Below are positions 1-10,059 of a stretch of 64,000 nt of DNA, in pieces (position 1 is the stretch's first letter; each line of letters starts with the position of its first letter). Source of the DNA: JAWKIJ01 sp041394325 (lineage in GTDB: Bacteria > Actinomycetota > Acidimicrobiia > Acidimicrobiales > Microtrichaceae). Location: contig JAWKIJ010000001.1 of NCBI GenBank assembly GCA_041394325.1, positions 372,001-436,000 on the forward strand, read 5' to 3'. The notes below the pieces were generated by a model. It saw only the letters and a program-made list of their open reading frames with translations. It did no database searches and was not told the DNA's origin. A program made the position numbers and the translations under genes.

Positions 1-1
1 T

Positions 2-2030
2 TGCCGGGTGCTCGACCACGGTGCCGGGGGGATCCGATTGGAGCTCGGACAGCTCGGGACCGAAGCCCACGAGCGGATCAACAGCGTCGGGATCGAACTC
101 ACACCACAGTGCGAGGGCTCCGAACGCCACTTCGGACGGGTCGATCGGCACTTCGACGCCACCGAGGTGTGGGGCTTCAGCGGCGGGGGCGTGCTGTTGC
201 GGACGGAGGCGCTTCGCAAGGTCGGCCTGTTCGATCCCCGATGGTTCGCCTACTACGAGGATGTCGATCTGAGTTGGCGGCTCCGACGAGCGGGATGGAC
301 GGTCCGCTGCGAGCCCGAGTCGGTCCTGCGCCACCTGCACGGTGGCTCCGCCGGGCCGGAGGCCGCCGGCTTCTTCCTGCTGAACTACCGCAACTGGCTG
401 TTGACCGTCCTGCGCAACGGCACGGCCCGACAGCGGACCGCCGCGTTGGGGCTCGCACGACGTCACGCGTGGGGCTCGTTCCGCCGCAACGTGTTCGGTC
501 GCGCCAGGCGTGGGCAGCGGATCGACGCCCGCCTCACGCGGGCGTGGTCGGGTGTGCTGGCGGCGACGGTCTCGGCGGCGCCGAAGGTGCGTCGCCGGGG
601 GCGCGAGAACCGATCCGGTACGCCGGTGGGGGTCGTCGCGGTGTCGGGAGACGCCGCCGGACCTCCCCGGCTGATGGCACCCACTCCCCCACGCGCGCCT
701 CGTCCACGCCCGGGAGGACCGACCCTCGTCTACATGGACGTCACCGAGACGCTCCGATCGGGTTGGCGTGCGGGAATACAGCGGGTGGTGTGCGAACTCG
801 CGCGCGGCCTACCCGAAGCACGAGCCGACCTGGAGCTGGTGCCGATCCGCTGGTCGGAGCTGCACGATCGGTTCCGCCGGCTCGACAACGACGAGTACGC
901 CGCGCTGTTGGCACCGACGGCCGACCAACAGCCAACCCCGCGGCCGGCACCGCCGTCCGTGCCCCGGCGTGTGGTCGGTGCCGTGGCCAGGGGCCTGGGT
1001 GTCGCGGGTGTCGTCCGGGCAGTGCGTCGACGACGGGCGTTGGCGTCCGAACCGGCGTGTCACAAGACGCTGCTGTTGGATCGACTCGAAGCGGGTTCGG
1101 TGTTCCTCGACGTCGACGCGTCCTGGAACCTGTCGACCGTCGAGCGCCACGAGTTGCTTCCGGCACTCGTGGCGGCGGGGATCCGGACGGTTCGCGTCCA
1201 GTACGACCTCATCCCGCTCACCCACCCTCAATGGTTCGTGGGGGACCTCCCCACCTACTTCGCCCGGCACCTCGACGCGCACCTCGGCGCCGGCTCGACG
1301 TTCGTGTGCATCTCCGAGCACACGCGCGCGGAGCTTCTCGCCCACTGCCGCCGCGGTGGCCTCACCGCACCTCGCGCCGAGGTCGTGCCGCTGGGGGCGG
1401 ATCCCTTCCACGCGGGTGCCGTCGACACGCGGCCCGTCGACGGGGACCGCGTCGCCGGAAGCCGGGAGATCCCGCCCGACGCGCCCTGGGCCGATGCGTC
1501 GAGGGTGTTCCTCATGATCGGCACCGTCGAACCCCGAAAGGGCCACGACACCGCGATCGCAGCGTTCGGGCGTGTCCGTTCCGCACACCCGGACACCGCG
1601 CTGGTGGTCGTGGGACGAGCGGGGTGGCACCACGGCGACCTGATCGATCGACTCCGACGGGGAATCGACGGCGTGTACTGGTACGAGAACGTGTCCGATG
1701 TCGGGCTCGACGAGTTCTACCGCGGCGGACGTGGTCGTCGTCGCGTCGGTCACCGAGGGCTTCGGACTCCCGGTGGTCGAGGCGTTGCGCCGCCACGTCC
1801 CGGTGATCTCCTCGTCGGGCGGGGCGCTCGGCGAGGCCGGTGGATCACTGGTGGAGTACTTCGAACCGGGTGACGTCGACGGGTTGGCCACGTTGATGGC
1901 CCGGCACGCGGACGAACCGGGCCACACGGACCGGCGGCGGTCGAGGCTCGACGGCTACGAGCCACGATCGTGGGCCGACATCGTGGTCGACATCGCGTCG
2001 GTGGTGGCACCTCCTACGATCTCCCGGTGA
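2..2030 (+). CDS. Bifunctional glycosyltransferase (GT2 C-terminal half fused to GT4), 5' end outside window, one frame break
   Basis: The protein is open at the left edge. The first ~230 residues are the back half of a GT-A family 2 transferase: WGFSGGGVLLRTEALRKVG followed by an FDPRWFAYYEDVDLSWR block, the usual acceptor-side ED motif. From about residue 235 a second, GT-B/family 4 unit begins (LVYMDVTETLRSGWRAGIQR), with IGTVEPRKGHD and, after the break, VTEGFGLPVVEAL, the E-x7-E signature. The frame changes near 1722, where TACCGCGGCGGAC most simply reads as TACCGCGCGGCGGAC (one CG lost). With it restored the ORF runs to TGA 2028-2030. A cytoplasmic polysaccharide-assembly role is inferred from the families and neighbours; donor and acceptor sugars cannot be read. 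The stop overlaps the next start (GTGA). Confidence 0.8.
2015..2020 (+). promoter_or_regulatory. Putative -10 box (TACGAT), leaderless-type, for the tandem GT2 gene
   Basis: TACGAT lies 6 nt before the GTG at 2027. The same TANNNT-to-start spacing recurs at ten other genes here. It lies inside the end of the upstream gene, so it could also be chance. Confidence 0.35.
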
Positions 2031-3808
2031 CCGACGTTCCCCTCACACCAGCGGACGGCGCCGTCGACGGCCGACCGTCGCATCCGTTCACGGCGCCGAG
2101 GGGTCTGGCCTGGTCCGACGAGGCACGGCACCGTCTGCGGTCCCTGACACCCACCGACCCCGGGTCCGGCCGGGTCCACACCGTTCCCACCCCGAGGCCG
2201 CCGATCGTGTCGGTACTCACCCCCGTGTACAACACACCGGTCGGGGTGCTCGCGGAGTGCATCGCGTCGGTCACCGCCCAGACCTACGAGCGATGGGAGC
2301 TGTGTCTGGTCGACGATGCGTCGCCGTCGGCCGGCCCCTGGGACGAACTGCAGCGGTGGGCCGCACTGGACGACCGGATCCGGATCGCCCGACGGAACCG
2401 CAACGGCGGGATCGTGGCCGCGTCCAACGACTGCGCTGCCCTGGCAACCGGCGAGATCGTCTCCCTGCTCGACCACGACGACATGCTGGCCCCCCACGCG
2501 CTGGACCGTGTGGTGGAGGCGTTCGGCGCCGGAGCCGACGTGGACTACGTCTACTCCGACGAAGACCTCGTCCACCCGGTCGCCGGGCGCATCAGCCCCT
2601 TCTACAAGCCCGACTGGTCACCCGAGCGCTTCCGCGGCCAGATGTACTGCTGTCACCTCTCCTCGATCCGGCGCTCCCTGTTCGACGACGTCGGAGGATT
2701 CCGCGAGGGCTTCGACGGATCCCAGGACTGGGACCTGATGTGGCGGGTGGCCGAGCGAGCGCGACGGATCGTGCACATCCCCGAGGTCCTGTACCACTGG
2801 CGGATCGTCGAGACGTCGGTATTGGCCGGTGAATCGGTCAAGCCGTACGCGTACGACGCCGCCCGCCGGGTGCTCGAGGAGCACTGCGCGCGGGTGGGCA
2901 TCCGCGGTGAGGTGGTCGAGTCGGAGCGCCGCGGCCACTTCCGTGTGCGACGCGACGTCGAGGCCGAACCGCTCACGAGCATCGTCGTCCCGACCCGTGG
3001 CGATCGGGGCGTGGTGTTCGGCGAGCGGCGCACGATGGTGGTCGAGGCCGTCCGCTCGGTGCTCCAACGCTCGACGTGGACCGAGCTCGAGATCGTCGTC
3101 GTCGCCGACACGGCCACACCCGACGCCGTGCTCGACGAGCTCCTCGCCATCGGAGGCGACCGCCTGCGGATCGTCGAATGGAGCGGGCCGTTCGACTTCT
3201 CCGCCAAGTGCAACCTCGGCGCCGCGGTCGCCCACGGCGAGCTCCTGGTCTTCCTCAACGACGACACCGAGGTCATCACGGCCGACTGGCTCGACACGAT
3301 GAGCGGGTTCCTCCGCGAACCCGATGTGGGCGCCGTGGGTCCGCACCTGCTGTTCGAGGACGGCCGGCTCCAGTGCGGCGGCCACGTGCTGATCGGGGGC
3401 AACCCGGGCCACCTCATGTTCGGCCAGGACCCCCACAGTGAGCGCAACCGGATGGCCCTGTGGCTCGATCGGGAGGTTGCGGGCGTGACCGCCGCGTGCC
3501 TGATGACCAGGGCCACGACGTTCGCCGAGGTCGGCGGCTTCTCACCCGACCTGCCGGGTAACTACAACGACGTCGACCTGTGTCTGAAGCTGCGCGACGC
3601 CGGATACCGGGTGATCGCCACCCCCCATGCACGGCTGTACCACTTCGAGTCGATCAGCCGGGACCCGACCGTGTCCGATCGGGAACTGGCGACGCTGCGC
3701 GCACGCTGGCAGGTCGAACTGAGCAGCGACCCCTACTACAGCATCCGCCACCTCGACGGACTCGACTGCTATCCCGAGCCGGTGGGCTATCCCGCCGTCT
3801 CCGGCTGA
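2027..3808 (+). CDS. Two-domain family 2 glycosyltransferase
   Basis: The 593-residue protein holds two consecutive GT-A domains. Domain 1 (about 60-300) has VSVLTPVYNT, the metal-binding region LLDHDDML near residue 147, and a later SQDWDLMWR block. Domain 2 (about 315-560) has TSIVVPTRG, FLNDDTEV near 410 and NYNDVDLCLKLRDAGY. This tandem layout is typical of rhamnan/O-antigen-type polymer transferases that add two sugars alternately; that use is inference. GTG 2027 was chosen because it overlaps the upstream stop (GTGA) and starts just before the conserved part. No signal or membrane segment is seen, so it is probably cytoplasmic. The frame is intact. Confidence 0.88.
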   Translation: MTDVPLTPADGAVDGRPSHPFTAPRGLAWSDEARHRLRSLTPTDPGSGRVHTVPTPRPPIVSVLTPVYNTPVGVLAECIASVTAQTYERWELCLVDDASPSAGPWDELQRWAALDDRIRIARRNRNGGIVAASNDCAALATGEIVSLLDHDDMLAPHALDRVVEAFGAGADVDYVYSDEDLVHPVAGRISPFYKPDWSPERFRGQMYCCHLSSIRRSLFDDVGGFREGFDGSQDWDLMWRVAERARRIVHIPEVLYHWRIVETSVLAGESVKPYAYDAARRVLEEHCARVGIRGEVVESERRGHFRVRRDVEAEPLTSIVVPTRGDRGVVFGERRTMVVEAVRSVLQRSTWTELEIVVVADTATPDAVLDELLAIGGDRLRIVEWSGPFDFSAKCNLGAAVAHGELLVFLNDDTEVITADWLDTMSGFLREPDVGAVGPHLLFEDGRLQCGGHVLIGGNPGHLMFGQDPHSERNRMALWLDREVAGVTAACLMTRATTFAEVGGFSPDLPGNYNDVDLCLKLRDAGYRVIATPHARLYHFESISRDPTVSDRELATLRARWQVELSSDPYYSIRHLDGLDCYPEPVGYPAVSG

Positions 3809-3823
3809 CCACCGCCCGACCGC

Positions 3824-3836
3824 CGGGTTCGACCCG
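3824..3836. terminator. Short hairpin between convergent genes
   Basis: CGGGT-TCG-ACCCG (5-bp stem, 3-nt loop) lies between the stop of the GT2 gene and the stop of the minus-strand small gene. There is no T tract on either side, so it is a weak bidirectional terminator candidate. Confidence 0.3.
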
Positions 3837-3842
3837 CGTCGC

Positions 3843-4172
3843 TCAGTCGGCGTCGTTGGCAGCGAGGCGTGCCAGCATGGCGGCGACGTCGCCGCGGACC
3901 GCCTCGACCATCTCCCTGGTGAACCCCGGATCGGCCTGGACCAGCGAACGGTGGAGTTGCTCGACCAGGCTGCGCAACTCGGCCACGTCCGCAGCGGCCT
4001 TCGACGCGGCCGCCTCGGCCGCGTCGACACGATGACGCAGCGTTGAGGACGGCCGCCCGCCGACCAGCCGCGCGACCACTGCTCGCGACCAGCGTGACGA
4101 TGCCACGTTGCCCGTTGCCGAGAGCCCGAGAACCCCCCGTACGCGGCCTGCGATGCCTGCCCCCTCGGCCAT
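3843..4172 (-). CDS. Small alanine-rich coiled-coil protein, unknown function
   Basis: A 109-residue protein. The middle, about residues 42-75 (RVDAAEAAASKAAADVAEL and onward), shows heptad-like Ala/Leu spacing typical of a coiled coil. The end is DVAAMLARLAANDAD. No enzyme motif or membrane segment is visible. The ATG at 4172 was chosen over upstream in-frame starts because a TAGGGT box sits 7 nt before it and the upstream extension has the low-complexity composition of spurious frames. It lies alone on the minus strand inside the polysaccharide locus, divergent from the GT4 gene at 4216. A scaffold or length-control role is possible but unsupported. Confidence 0.6.
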   Translation of the reverse strand: MAEGAGIAGRVRGVLGLSATGNVASSRWSRAVVARLVGGRPSSTLRHRVDAAEAAASKAAADVAELRSLVEQLHRSLVQADPGFTREMVEAVRGDVAAMLARLAANDAD

Positions 4173-4179
4173 TAGATTC

Positions 4180-4185
4180 ACCCTA
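4180..4185 (-). promoter_or_regulatory. Putative leaderless -10 box (TAGGGT) for the small coiled-coil gene
   Basis: On the minus strand TAGGGT is followed by 7 nt and ATG 4172. It lies in the 43-bp divergent gap to the GTG at 4216; the opposite strand carries TAGATT (4173-4178), which could serve the forward gene. Confidence 0.5.
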
Positions 4186-4215
4186 CCCGTCCGAAATCGA
4201 GGAGCGTCCGCCCAC

Positions 4216-6702
4216 GTGCAGGTGATCATCACGACGTCGGATCGCAGCGACCGGCGCATCGTGCGCACTCTCGCCGCGCTCCGCGACCTGCACCCGCCCG
4301 ACCGTGACCCAGGGGACGGCCCGGGCCTCCGGACAGTGCTGCTCGACGCCGACCCGCGTCGGGCCGGGCGACGCCTCCCCCCGCCGACGTTGGGCCTCGA
4401 CGATCCGTTCGTGGTCACCCTCGCGGGAGACGACGAACGACCCGGACACTGGGGTGGACACCGCTACGGCGACCTGTGGTTGTGTGGCGGAGCGGCCGCG
4501 GCGCGGTGGGCGGCGATCCCTGCCGTCGCGGACCGGCTTTTCGCCGATGGCATCTTGGACCGGAGCCGACCGGTCCTGGTGATCCCCGCCCGGTCGCTGG
4601 TCCGCGAACCGCTCGACGACCTGGTGGTGTCGGTCGCTGCCGACCAGATCGGTCTCGTACCGCGCCGGCTCGGTCCACGCGAGGTGGGGGTCGGCGGTTG
4701 GGTGCCCGACGTCGTCGTGATCGGCGGCGATTGCGCCGAACTGCTCCGGTGGTGGTCGGCAACGGCCGCCGCGACGATCATGGGCGGGCACCGCGCACCC
4801 CGACGAGGGACCGGTGCAGGACCCACCGACCCGGCATCGTCGGCGCCGAACGACAAGCCGGTCGACATAGCGCTCGACGCGCCCCTCGTCCACCTCGATC
4901 TCACCGACCCGTGGCGCGACTTCGTCCTCGGGGGCGAGGCGATCGTCGCCCTCGACGACCCGACAGTGGCTCTGCACCCGCTCACCCTCGACACGGTCGG
5001 CCTCGACCATCCGATTCGGCTCGCACAGTTCCCGTGGTTCGATCCCGGCCGACCATGGTGGTGGTCGACGGACGGACGCACCGCACCTCGCCGCCTCGTC
5101 GGGACGACACCCGCGCTCGCCCAACTTGTCCGCGAGTACGCCACCGACGCCGCGGGTGCACACACCTCCACCAGCGAGGACGACGACGCGTTGGCCGGCA
5201 TCACACTGCTACCCACCACGAGGGAGTTGCTGCGCCGCCGCGCCGCCGTCGCGCCACTACCGCTTCCCTTCGACGGCCCGGGTACCGAGGACTTCGTCGC
5301 GTTGTTGCGCGGACCCGGTGAAGTGGGCCTCGACGCCACCGGGATCAGCCTCGCCGTAGACGCCGTATGGGCACACCGCCCGGACCTCGCCGCGGCGTTC
5401 CCTCACATCCGCTGGCGTTCGCGCCACGACTTCCTCCGTTGGTTGTGGACCTACGGCGTGTCGGAGGGGATGATCTCGACCGCACTCCTCCCACCGCTGC
5501 CGGGCCCTGCCCCGGCACCGAAGCCACCCGGCCGGCGTTTCGGGGTGAACCTCGTCGGCTACCACGGCGCCGAGTTGGGCCTCGGCGTCGCGGTACGGCG
5601 GGTCGGACGTGCGCTCACCGAAGCGGGTGTGCCCTGGGCCCCAGTGAGCTACGACCGCACGTTCAGCAGGGTCACCACCCCACGCGCCGGGTCCGACGGC
5701 GGAGGTTCCGATGGCGCGGTCGACACCCCGTACCTGTTCAACCTGTTGTTGATCGCGCCGGACCAACTCGACTTCTTCGCGGACGACGTCGGCCCGGAGT
5801 TCTTCGAGGGCCACTACAACATCGGCCTGTGGTTCTGGGAGACCGACGTCCTCCACGACCGTCAACGACAGGCCTTGCGCCATGTCGACGAGGTGTGGGC
5901 ACCCACCCGCTATCTCGCCGACGTGTTCGGCCGGTACACCGACAAGCCGGTGCACCACGTGCCGGTGCCGCTCGAGTTCGAGGTCGAGCCCGTGGACGAG
6001 GCGGTCCGACGGCGCCTCGGCCTCGACGACCGGTTCACGTTCCTGTTCTCGTTCGACTTCCTCTCGGTCGCCCAACGCAAGAACCCCCTCGGCCTCCTCG
6101 ACGCGTACTGCCGTGCGTTCGGCCCCGACGAGGACACGCGACTCATCCTCAAGAGCATCAACGCGCGGCACCACGTGGACGACGCGGAGGCGATCCGGGC
6201 CGCGATCGCGGGGCGGCCCGACGTCGAACTGCGCGACGCACAACTCGACGCGGCGGACCGAATGGCGCTCATCGCCGCGGCGGACTGCTACGTGTCGCTG
6301 CACCGCTCCGAGGGCCTGGGGCTCACGATGGCCGAGGCGATGGCGTCGGGGACCCCGGTGATCGCCACCCGGTACTCGGGGAACCTCGACTTCACCCGTG
6401 ACGACAATTCGCTGCTCGTCGACTGCGACGTGGTCGAGATCGGGCCCGGCTCCTTCTACCCGGCCCCTGGGCACTGGGCCGACCCCGCCCTCGACCACGC
6501 GGCTCGGCTGATGGCGCGGATCGCGGACGACCAACAACTGCACGACCGGCTTTCCAGTGCCGGGCGGGCGGCGCTGGCACCGTTCACGGTCCGTCGGGTC
6601 GGGGCCAGGATGGCCGAGCGCCTGGCGGCCCTCGGACGGGGCCGGGGGACCGGCGCTGCTAGCGTCGATCGCCGCCCGATCGCCGCGGCCGCCCCACCAT
6701 GA
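4216..6702 (+). CDS. Large family 4 glycosyltransferase with unrecognised N-terminal half
   Basis: An 828-residue protein. The C-terminal half (from about residue 440) is a GT-B transferase: RRFGVNLVGYHGAELGLG, a WFWETDV block, FLFSFDFLSVAQRKNP, and the donor-site signature HRSEGLGLTMAEAMASG near 698. The N-terminal ~430 residues contain scattered aromatic and Asp-rich segments (VQVIITTSD, IRWRSRHDFLRWLW) that I cannot assign to a family. GTG 4216 is preceded by GAGGAG at 4198-4203 and begins the first hydrophobic strand. The stop TGA 6700-6702 overlaps the Wzm start (ATGA), suggesting translational coupling to the exporter genes. Role in building the exported glycan is inference. Confidence 0.82.
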   Translation: MQVIITTSDRSDRRIVRTLAALRDLHPPDRDPGDGPGLRTVLLDADPRRAGRRLPPPTLGLDDPFVVTLAGDDERPGHWGGHRYGDLWLCGGAAAARWAAIPAVADRLFADGILDRSRPVLVIPARSLVREPLDDLVVSVAADQIGLVPRRLGPREVGVGGWVPDVVVIGGDCAELLRWWSATAAATIMGGHRAPRRGTGAGPTDPASSAPNDKPVDIALDAPLVHLDLTDPWRDFVLGGEAIVALDDPTVALHPLTLDTVGLDHPIRLAQFPWFDPGRPWWWSTDGRTAPRRLVGTTPALAQLVREYATDAAGAHTSTSEDDDALAGITLLPTTRELLRRRAAVAPLPLPFDGPGTEDFVALLRGPGEVGLDATGISLAVDAVWAHRPDLAAAFPHIRWRSRHDFLRWLWTYGVSEGMISTALLPPLPGPAPAPKPPGRRFGVNLVGYHGAELGLGVAVRRVGRALTEAGVPWAPVSYDRTFSRVTTPRAGSDGGGSDGAVDTPYLFNLLLIAPDQLDFFADDVGPEFFEGHYNIGLWFWETDVLHDRQRQALRHVDEVWAPTRYLADVFGRYTDKPVHHVPVPLEFEVEPVDEAVRRRLGLDDRFTFLFSFDFLSVAQRKNPLGLLDAYCRAFGPDEDTRLILKSINARHHVDDAEAIRAAIAGRPDVELRDAQLDAADRMALIAAADCYVSLHRSEGLGLTMAEAMASGTPVIATRYSGNLDFTRDDNSLLVDCDVVEIGPGSFYPAPGHWADPALDHAARLMARIADDQQLHDRLSSAGRAALAPFTVRRVGARMAERLAALGRGRGTGAASVDRRPIAAAAPP

Positions 6703-7499
6703 CAGCACCCGCAAAGGTCTGGGAGTACCGGACACTCATCGCCAACCTCGCGCAGCGGGACCTCCGTTCCCGCTACAAGAAGAGCTTCCTCGGGTGGTTG
6801 TGGTCGATGATCAACCCGGCGATGACCCTGACCATCTACGCGGTGGTGTTCGGCGTCTTCCTCAAGGGCGAGGCACCGAAGCTCAGCAACGGTGAGGGCG
6901 GCAACTTCGCGCTGTACCTGTTCGCCGGCCTCGTGGTGTGGAACGCGTTCAACGGGGGGATCAACGTTGCGATCCAGTCGTTCCTCGCCGCGGGTGGCCT
7001 GTTGACCCGCACCTACTTCCCCCCCGAGGTCCCCGTCGTCGCGGGCGGGCTCACCGTGCTGACTCAGACCGCTCTCGAGACGGTGATCCTGTTCGCGTTC
7101 ATGATCGCGCTGGGCAACGTCGGTTGGACCACGGTGTTGGCGCTGCCGATCATGGCGATGGTCTCGGTGTTCGCGTTCGGAATCGGCCTCGTGGTGAGCC
7201 TGTTGAACATCCGCTACCGCGACGTCGGCTATCTCACCGCGCTCGGCCTCCAGATCCTCTTCTACGCGACCCCGATCGTGTACCGGGAGGATCTGCTGGT
7301 CGACCATCCCGGATTCCACACCGCGCTCAAGCTCAACCCGCTCACCCACTTCGTCGGCGGGCTCCGCGATTCGATGTACCTCCTGAAGGCGCCGACACTC
7401 CAGAACTGGGGTGCGATGGTGCTGGCCACGGCGCTGGCGCTGGCACTCGGCTGGTACCTGTTCGGGCGGATGGCCCCCCGCTACATCGAGGAGATCTGA
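6699..7499 (+). CDS. wzm: ABC-2 type polysaccharide export permease (Wzm-like)
   Basis: A 266-residue integral membrane protein with the family hallmarks: an N-terminal LAQRDLRSRYKKSFLGWLW segment, about six hydrophobic helices and a C-terminal LNPLTHFVGGLRDSMY block. It forms the membrane channel that passes undecaprenyl-linked polysaccharide across the cytoplasmic membrane with the ATPase encoded immediately downstream (2-bp gap). Length is typical (260-280). The ATG overlaps the preceding stop, so the large GT4, Wzm and Wzt look like one transcript. Assignment rests on the motif set and pairing with Wzt. Substrate chemistry cannot be read. Confidence 0.92.
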   Translation: MTAPAKVWEYRTLIANLAQRDLRSRYKKSFLGWLWSMINPAMTLTIYAVVFGVFLKGEAPKLSNGEGGNFALYLFAGLVVWNAFNGGINVAIQSFLAAGGLLTRTYFPPEVPVVAGGLTVLTQTALETVILFAFMIALGNVGWTTVLALPIMAMVSVFAFGIGLVVSLLNIRYRDVGYLTALGLQILFYATPIVYREDLLVDHPGFHTALKLNPLTHFVGGLRDSMYLLKAPTLQNWGAMVLATALALALGWYLFGRMAPRYIEEI

Positions 7500-7501
7500 C
7501 C

Positions 7502-8805
7502 GTGGCGGATCCGCACATCGTCGTCGACGGGGTGTCCAAGCGGTTCCGGCTGCAACGGGACCGGGCGGGATCGCTCAAGGAGTTCTTCACACGCCGCGAC
7601 CGGGACCGTACCGAGACGCACTTCTGGGCGCTCGACGACGTGTCCCTCGAGATCGAGCGCGGCTCGATGTACGCGCTGGTGGGCCACAACGGCTCGGGCA
7701 AGTCGACACTGCTCCGTTGCATCGCCGGCATCTACCAGCCCGACAAGGGACATGTGGAGGTCAGTGGTCGGATCTCGACGCTGCTGGAGCTGGGTGCCGG
7801 GTTCCATCCCGACCTGTCGGGCCGTGAGAACGTGTACCTCAACGCGACGATCCTCGGCATGCCCCGCAAGGAGATCGACGCGAAGTTCGACGAGATCGTC
7901 GCGTTCGCGGGCGACAAGATCGAGCAGTTCATCGACTCGCCGGTCAAGGTGTACTCCAGCGGCATGTACGTGCGGCTGGGCTTCTCGGTGGCGGTGCACG
8001 TGCAACCCGAGATCCTCATCATCGACGAGGTGATCGCGGTCGGCGACGAGCAGTTCCAGCGCCAGTGCTTCGACCACCTCTACAAGTTGCGCAAGGAGGG
8101 AACGACGATCGTCGTGGTCACCCACGGGATGGGGGTCGTGCAGACGATGTGCGACGAGGCGGCGTGGCTCGACCACGGGGTGCTCCAGGCCACCGGCGAC
8201 GCACCGAAGATCGCGCTCGCATACCTGCGGCGGGTGAACCAGGCCGAGGCGGCACGTTCCGACGAGCTTCACGGGACCGCCGAGGACCCGACCCCCGGCG
8301 ACGGCTCCCACGACGGAGCCGAGGCGCCGGGGACGCGTCGCGCCCGAATCTCCCCGACGGCGAACACTGGGGCACCGGCGAGATCGTCATCACCTCGGTG
8401 GACGTGCTCGGCGCGGACGGCGAACCCACCTCGGTGGTCGGCGAGCGGTCGCCGATGCGCATCCGCATCCGCTACGAGACCGAAGGCTCCTATGAGGAGC
8501 CCACGTTCGGGATCGCGCTCCACAACGAGCAGGGCCTCCACGTCACCGGCACCAACACGCGGCTCGCCAGGCGGAGCACCGGCACGGTGTGTGGGTCGGG
8601 CACCGTCGAGTACCACACCGAGTCGCTCCCGCTGTTGGCGGGTGCCTACGAGATCAGTGTGGCGGTCGAGGACCAGTTCTCCCAGCACACCTTCGACCGC
8701 TACGACCGTGCGTGGCAGATCCGCGTACGCCCCGAGGGCGAACAGGAGGTGTACGGCCTCGTCGACATCGGCGGGGACTGGACGGTCACACCCGGCGGAA
8801 CCTGA
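7502..8805 (+). CDS. wzt: ABC transporter ATPase with C-terminal carbohydrate-binding domain (Wzt-like), one frame break
   Basis: The N-terminal ~245 residues form a nucleotide-binding domain: Walker A GHNGSGKST (about 61-69), signature YSSGMYVRLGFSVAV, Walker B EILIIDEV and the H-loop VVVTHG. After a linker rich in Asp, Gly and Pro the frame shifts by one base near 8335. The rest (IVITSVDVLGADGE onward, about 150 residues) matches the Wzt C-terminal beta-sandwich that in some systems recognises the modified end of the glycan. With one base restored the length is 434 residues, usual for two-domain Wzt. GTG 7502 starts two bases after the Wzm stop. It energises export of the polymer made by the surrounding transferases. 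Confidence 0.88.
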
Positions 8806-10031
8806 TGCGGGTCCTGTTCGTCGTCCAACGCTACGGAACCGAGATCGCGGGCGGCGCCGAGCAACTGGTCCGCGAGTACGCGGTGCGACTTGCGGACCGG
8901 GGCCACGAGGTGGAGGTCCTGACGAGCTGTGCGCTCGACTACACCGACTGGGCCGACAGGTTCGCCCCGGGGACGGTATACGAGGACGGGGTGACGGTGC
9001 ATCGGCTGGCGGTGCGGGCGCGGCGGGACAACCACCTGTTCGGCCCGTTGCACCGCCGGGTGGATGGCACCGGGTCGAACTCGGCGCGCGGCTCGGCCGT
9101 GGTGAACGCGGCGTTCGGGGCGATGATCGGCCCCGACCTCGACGGGCTCGTGGAGTGGCTCGACCGCCACGTCGGACGCTTCGACGTGGTCGTGTTCTCG
9201 GGGTACATGTTCACCCCGTCGACGCGGGGACTGCCGGCGGTGTCGGGTCGGGTGGCGACGGTGCTGCAGTCGCTGGCACACGACGAGGGGTTGTTGCGCC
9301 TGCCCGGTCTGCGCCGACTGTTCGACCATCCCACCGTGTTGAACCACCTCACCGAGGAGGAGGCCGCGCTGGTGCGGACCCGGTTCCGCCCCGACGCCCC
9401 GTCGGTGGTGTTCGGGGCCGGGGTCGCCGCGGTGCCCGAGGGGGTCGACCGTCGGAGCGGCCGCGGGGTCGCCGAACGGTTCGGGGTGTCCGCGAAGGAC
9501 TACCTGGTGTGTCTCGGCCGGATCGATCCCGCCAAGGGAATGCACGAGTTGGCGGGCCGCTTCGACCGGTTCCGGCGACGTCACGACCACGACGTCGAGA
9601 TGGTCTTCGTGGGCAGCGAGGTGCACGGTCTGCCCCACCACGACGGGGTGATCGTGACCGGGTTCGTCGACGAGCGGACGCGCTGGGAGCTCACCGCCGG
9701 GGCGGCGGTGCTGGCGCAGCCGTCGTACTTCGAGAGCTTCTCGTTGAGCCTCGCCGAGGGATGGCGCTGCGGGTTGCCTGCGCTGGTCCAGGGCCACAGC
9801 GACGTGCTCGCCGGTCAGGTCGACCGGGCCGGCGGCGGGCTCACCTATCGCGACCAGGCCGGCTTCGAGGCGGCGCTCGACCTGCTGCTGTCCGATCGTG
9901 GGTTGCGCGACTCGCTGGGCGGAGCGGGGCGGGACTACGTGGTCCGCTACGACTGGCCGACGGTGCTCGATAGCGTGGAGGCCATGCTCGAGGACGCCCG
10001 GTACCGCTTCGCCGCAGGGTGCCGCGGTTGA
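8805..10031 (+). CDS. Family 4 glycosyltransferase
   Basis: A 408-residue GT-B enzyme. The N-terminal Rossmann half starts MRVLFVVQRYGTEIAGGAEQ, the C-terminal half has VCLGRIDPAKGMHELAG, and the signature SYFESFSLSLAEGWRCG lies near 306. ATG 8805 overlaps the Wzt stop by one base (TGATG), indicating coupling. It is clearly related to the minus-strand transferase at 11248-12544: both begin with a VVQRYG-(T/A)-E-(I/V)-AGGAE block and share the (T/S)xEEAALVR and GRID motifs, so the pair probably arose by duplication. Frame intact. Sugar specificity unknown. Confidence 0.88.
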   Translation: MRVLFVVQRYGTEIAGGAEQLVREYAVRLADRGHEVEVLTSCALDYTDWADRFAPGTVYEDGVTVHRLAVRARRDNHLFGPLHRRVDGTGSNSARGSAVVNAAFGAMIGPDLDGLVEWLDRHVGRFDVVVFSGYMFTPSTRGLPAVSGRVATVLQSLAHDEGLLRLPGLRRLFDHPTVLNHLTEEEAALVRTRFRPDAPSVVFGAGVAAVPEGVDRRSGRGVAERFGVSAKDYLVCLGRIDPAKGMHELAGRFDRFRRRHDHDVEMVFVGSEVHGLPHHDGVIVTGFVDERTRWELTAGAAVLAQPSYFESFSLSLAEGWRCGLPALVQGHSDVLAGQVDRAGGGLTYRDQAGFEAALDLLLSDRGLRDSLGGAGRDYVVRYDWPTVLDSVEAMLEDARYRFAAGCRG

Positions 10032-10059
10032 CCGTGGCGGTGTCGGGGGGTCGTCGCCG

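Noticed and set aside
5257..6735. A 492-codon minus-strand frame opposite the large GT4
   Set aside because: Antisense to strong GT-B motifs, charged and repetitive, no start signal.
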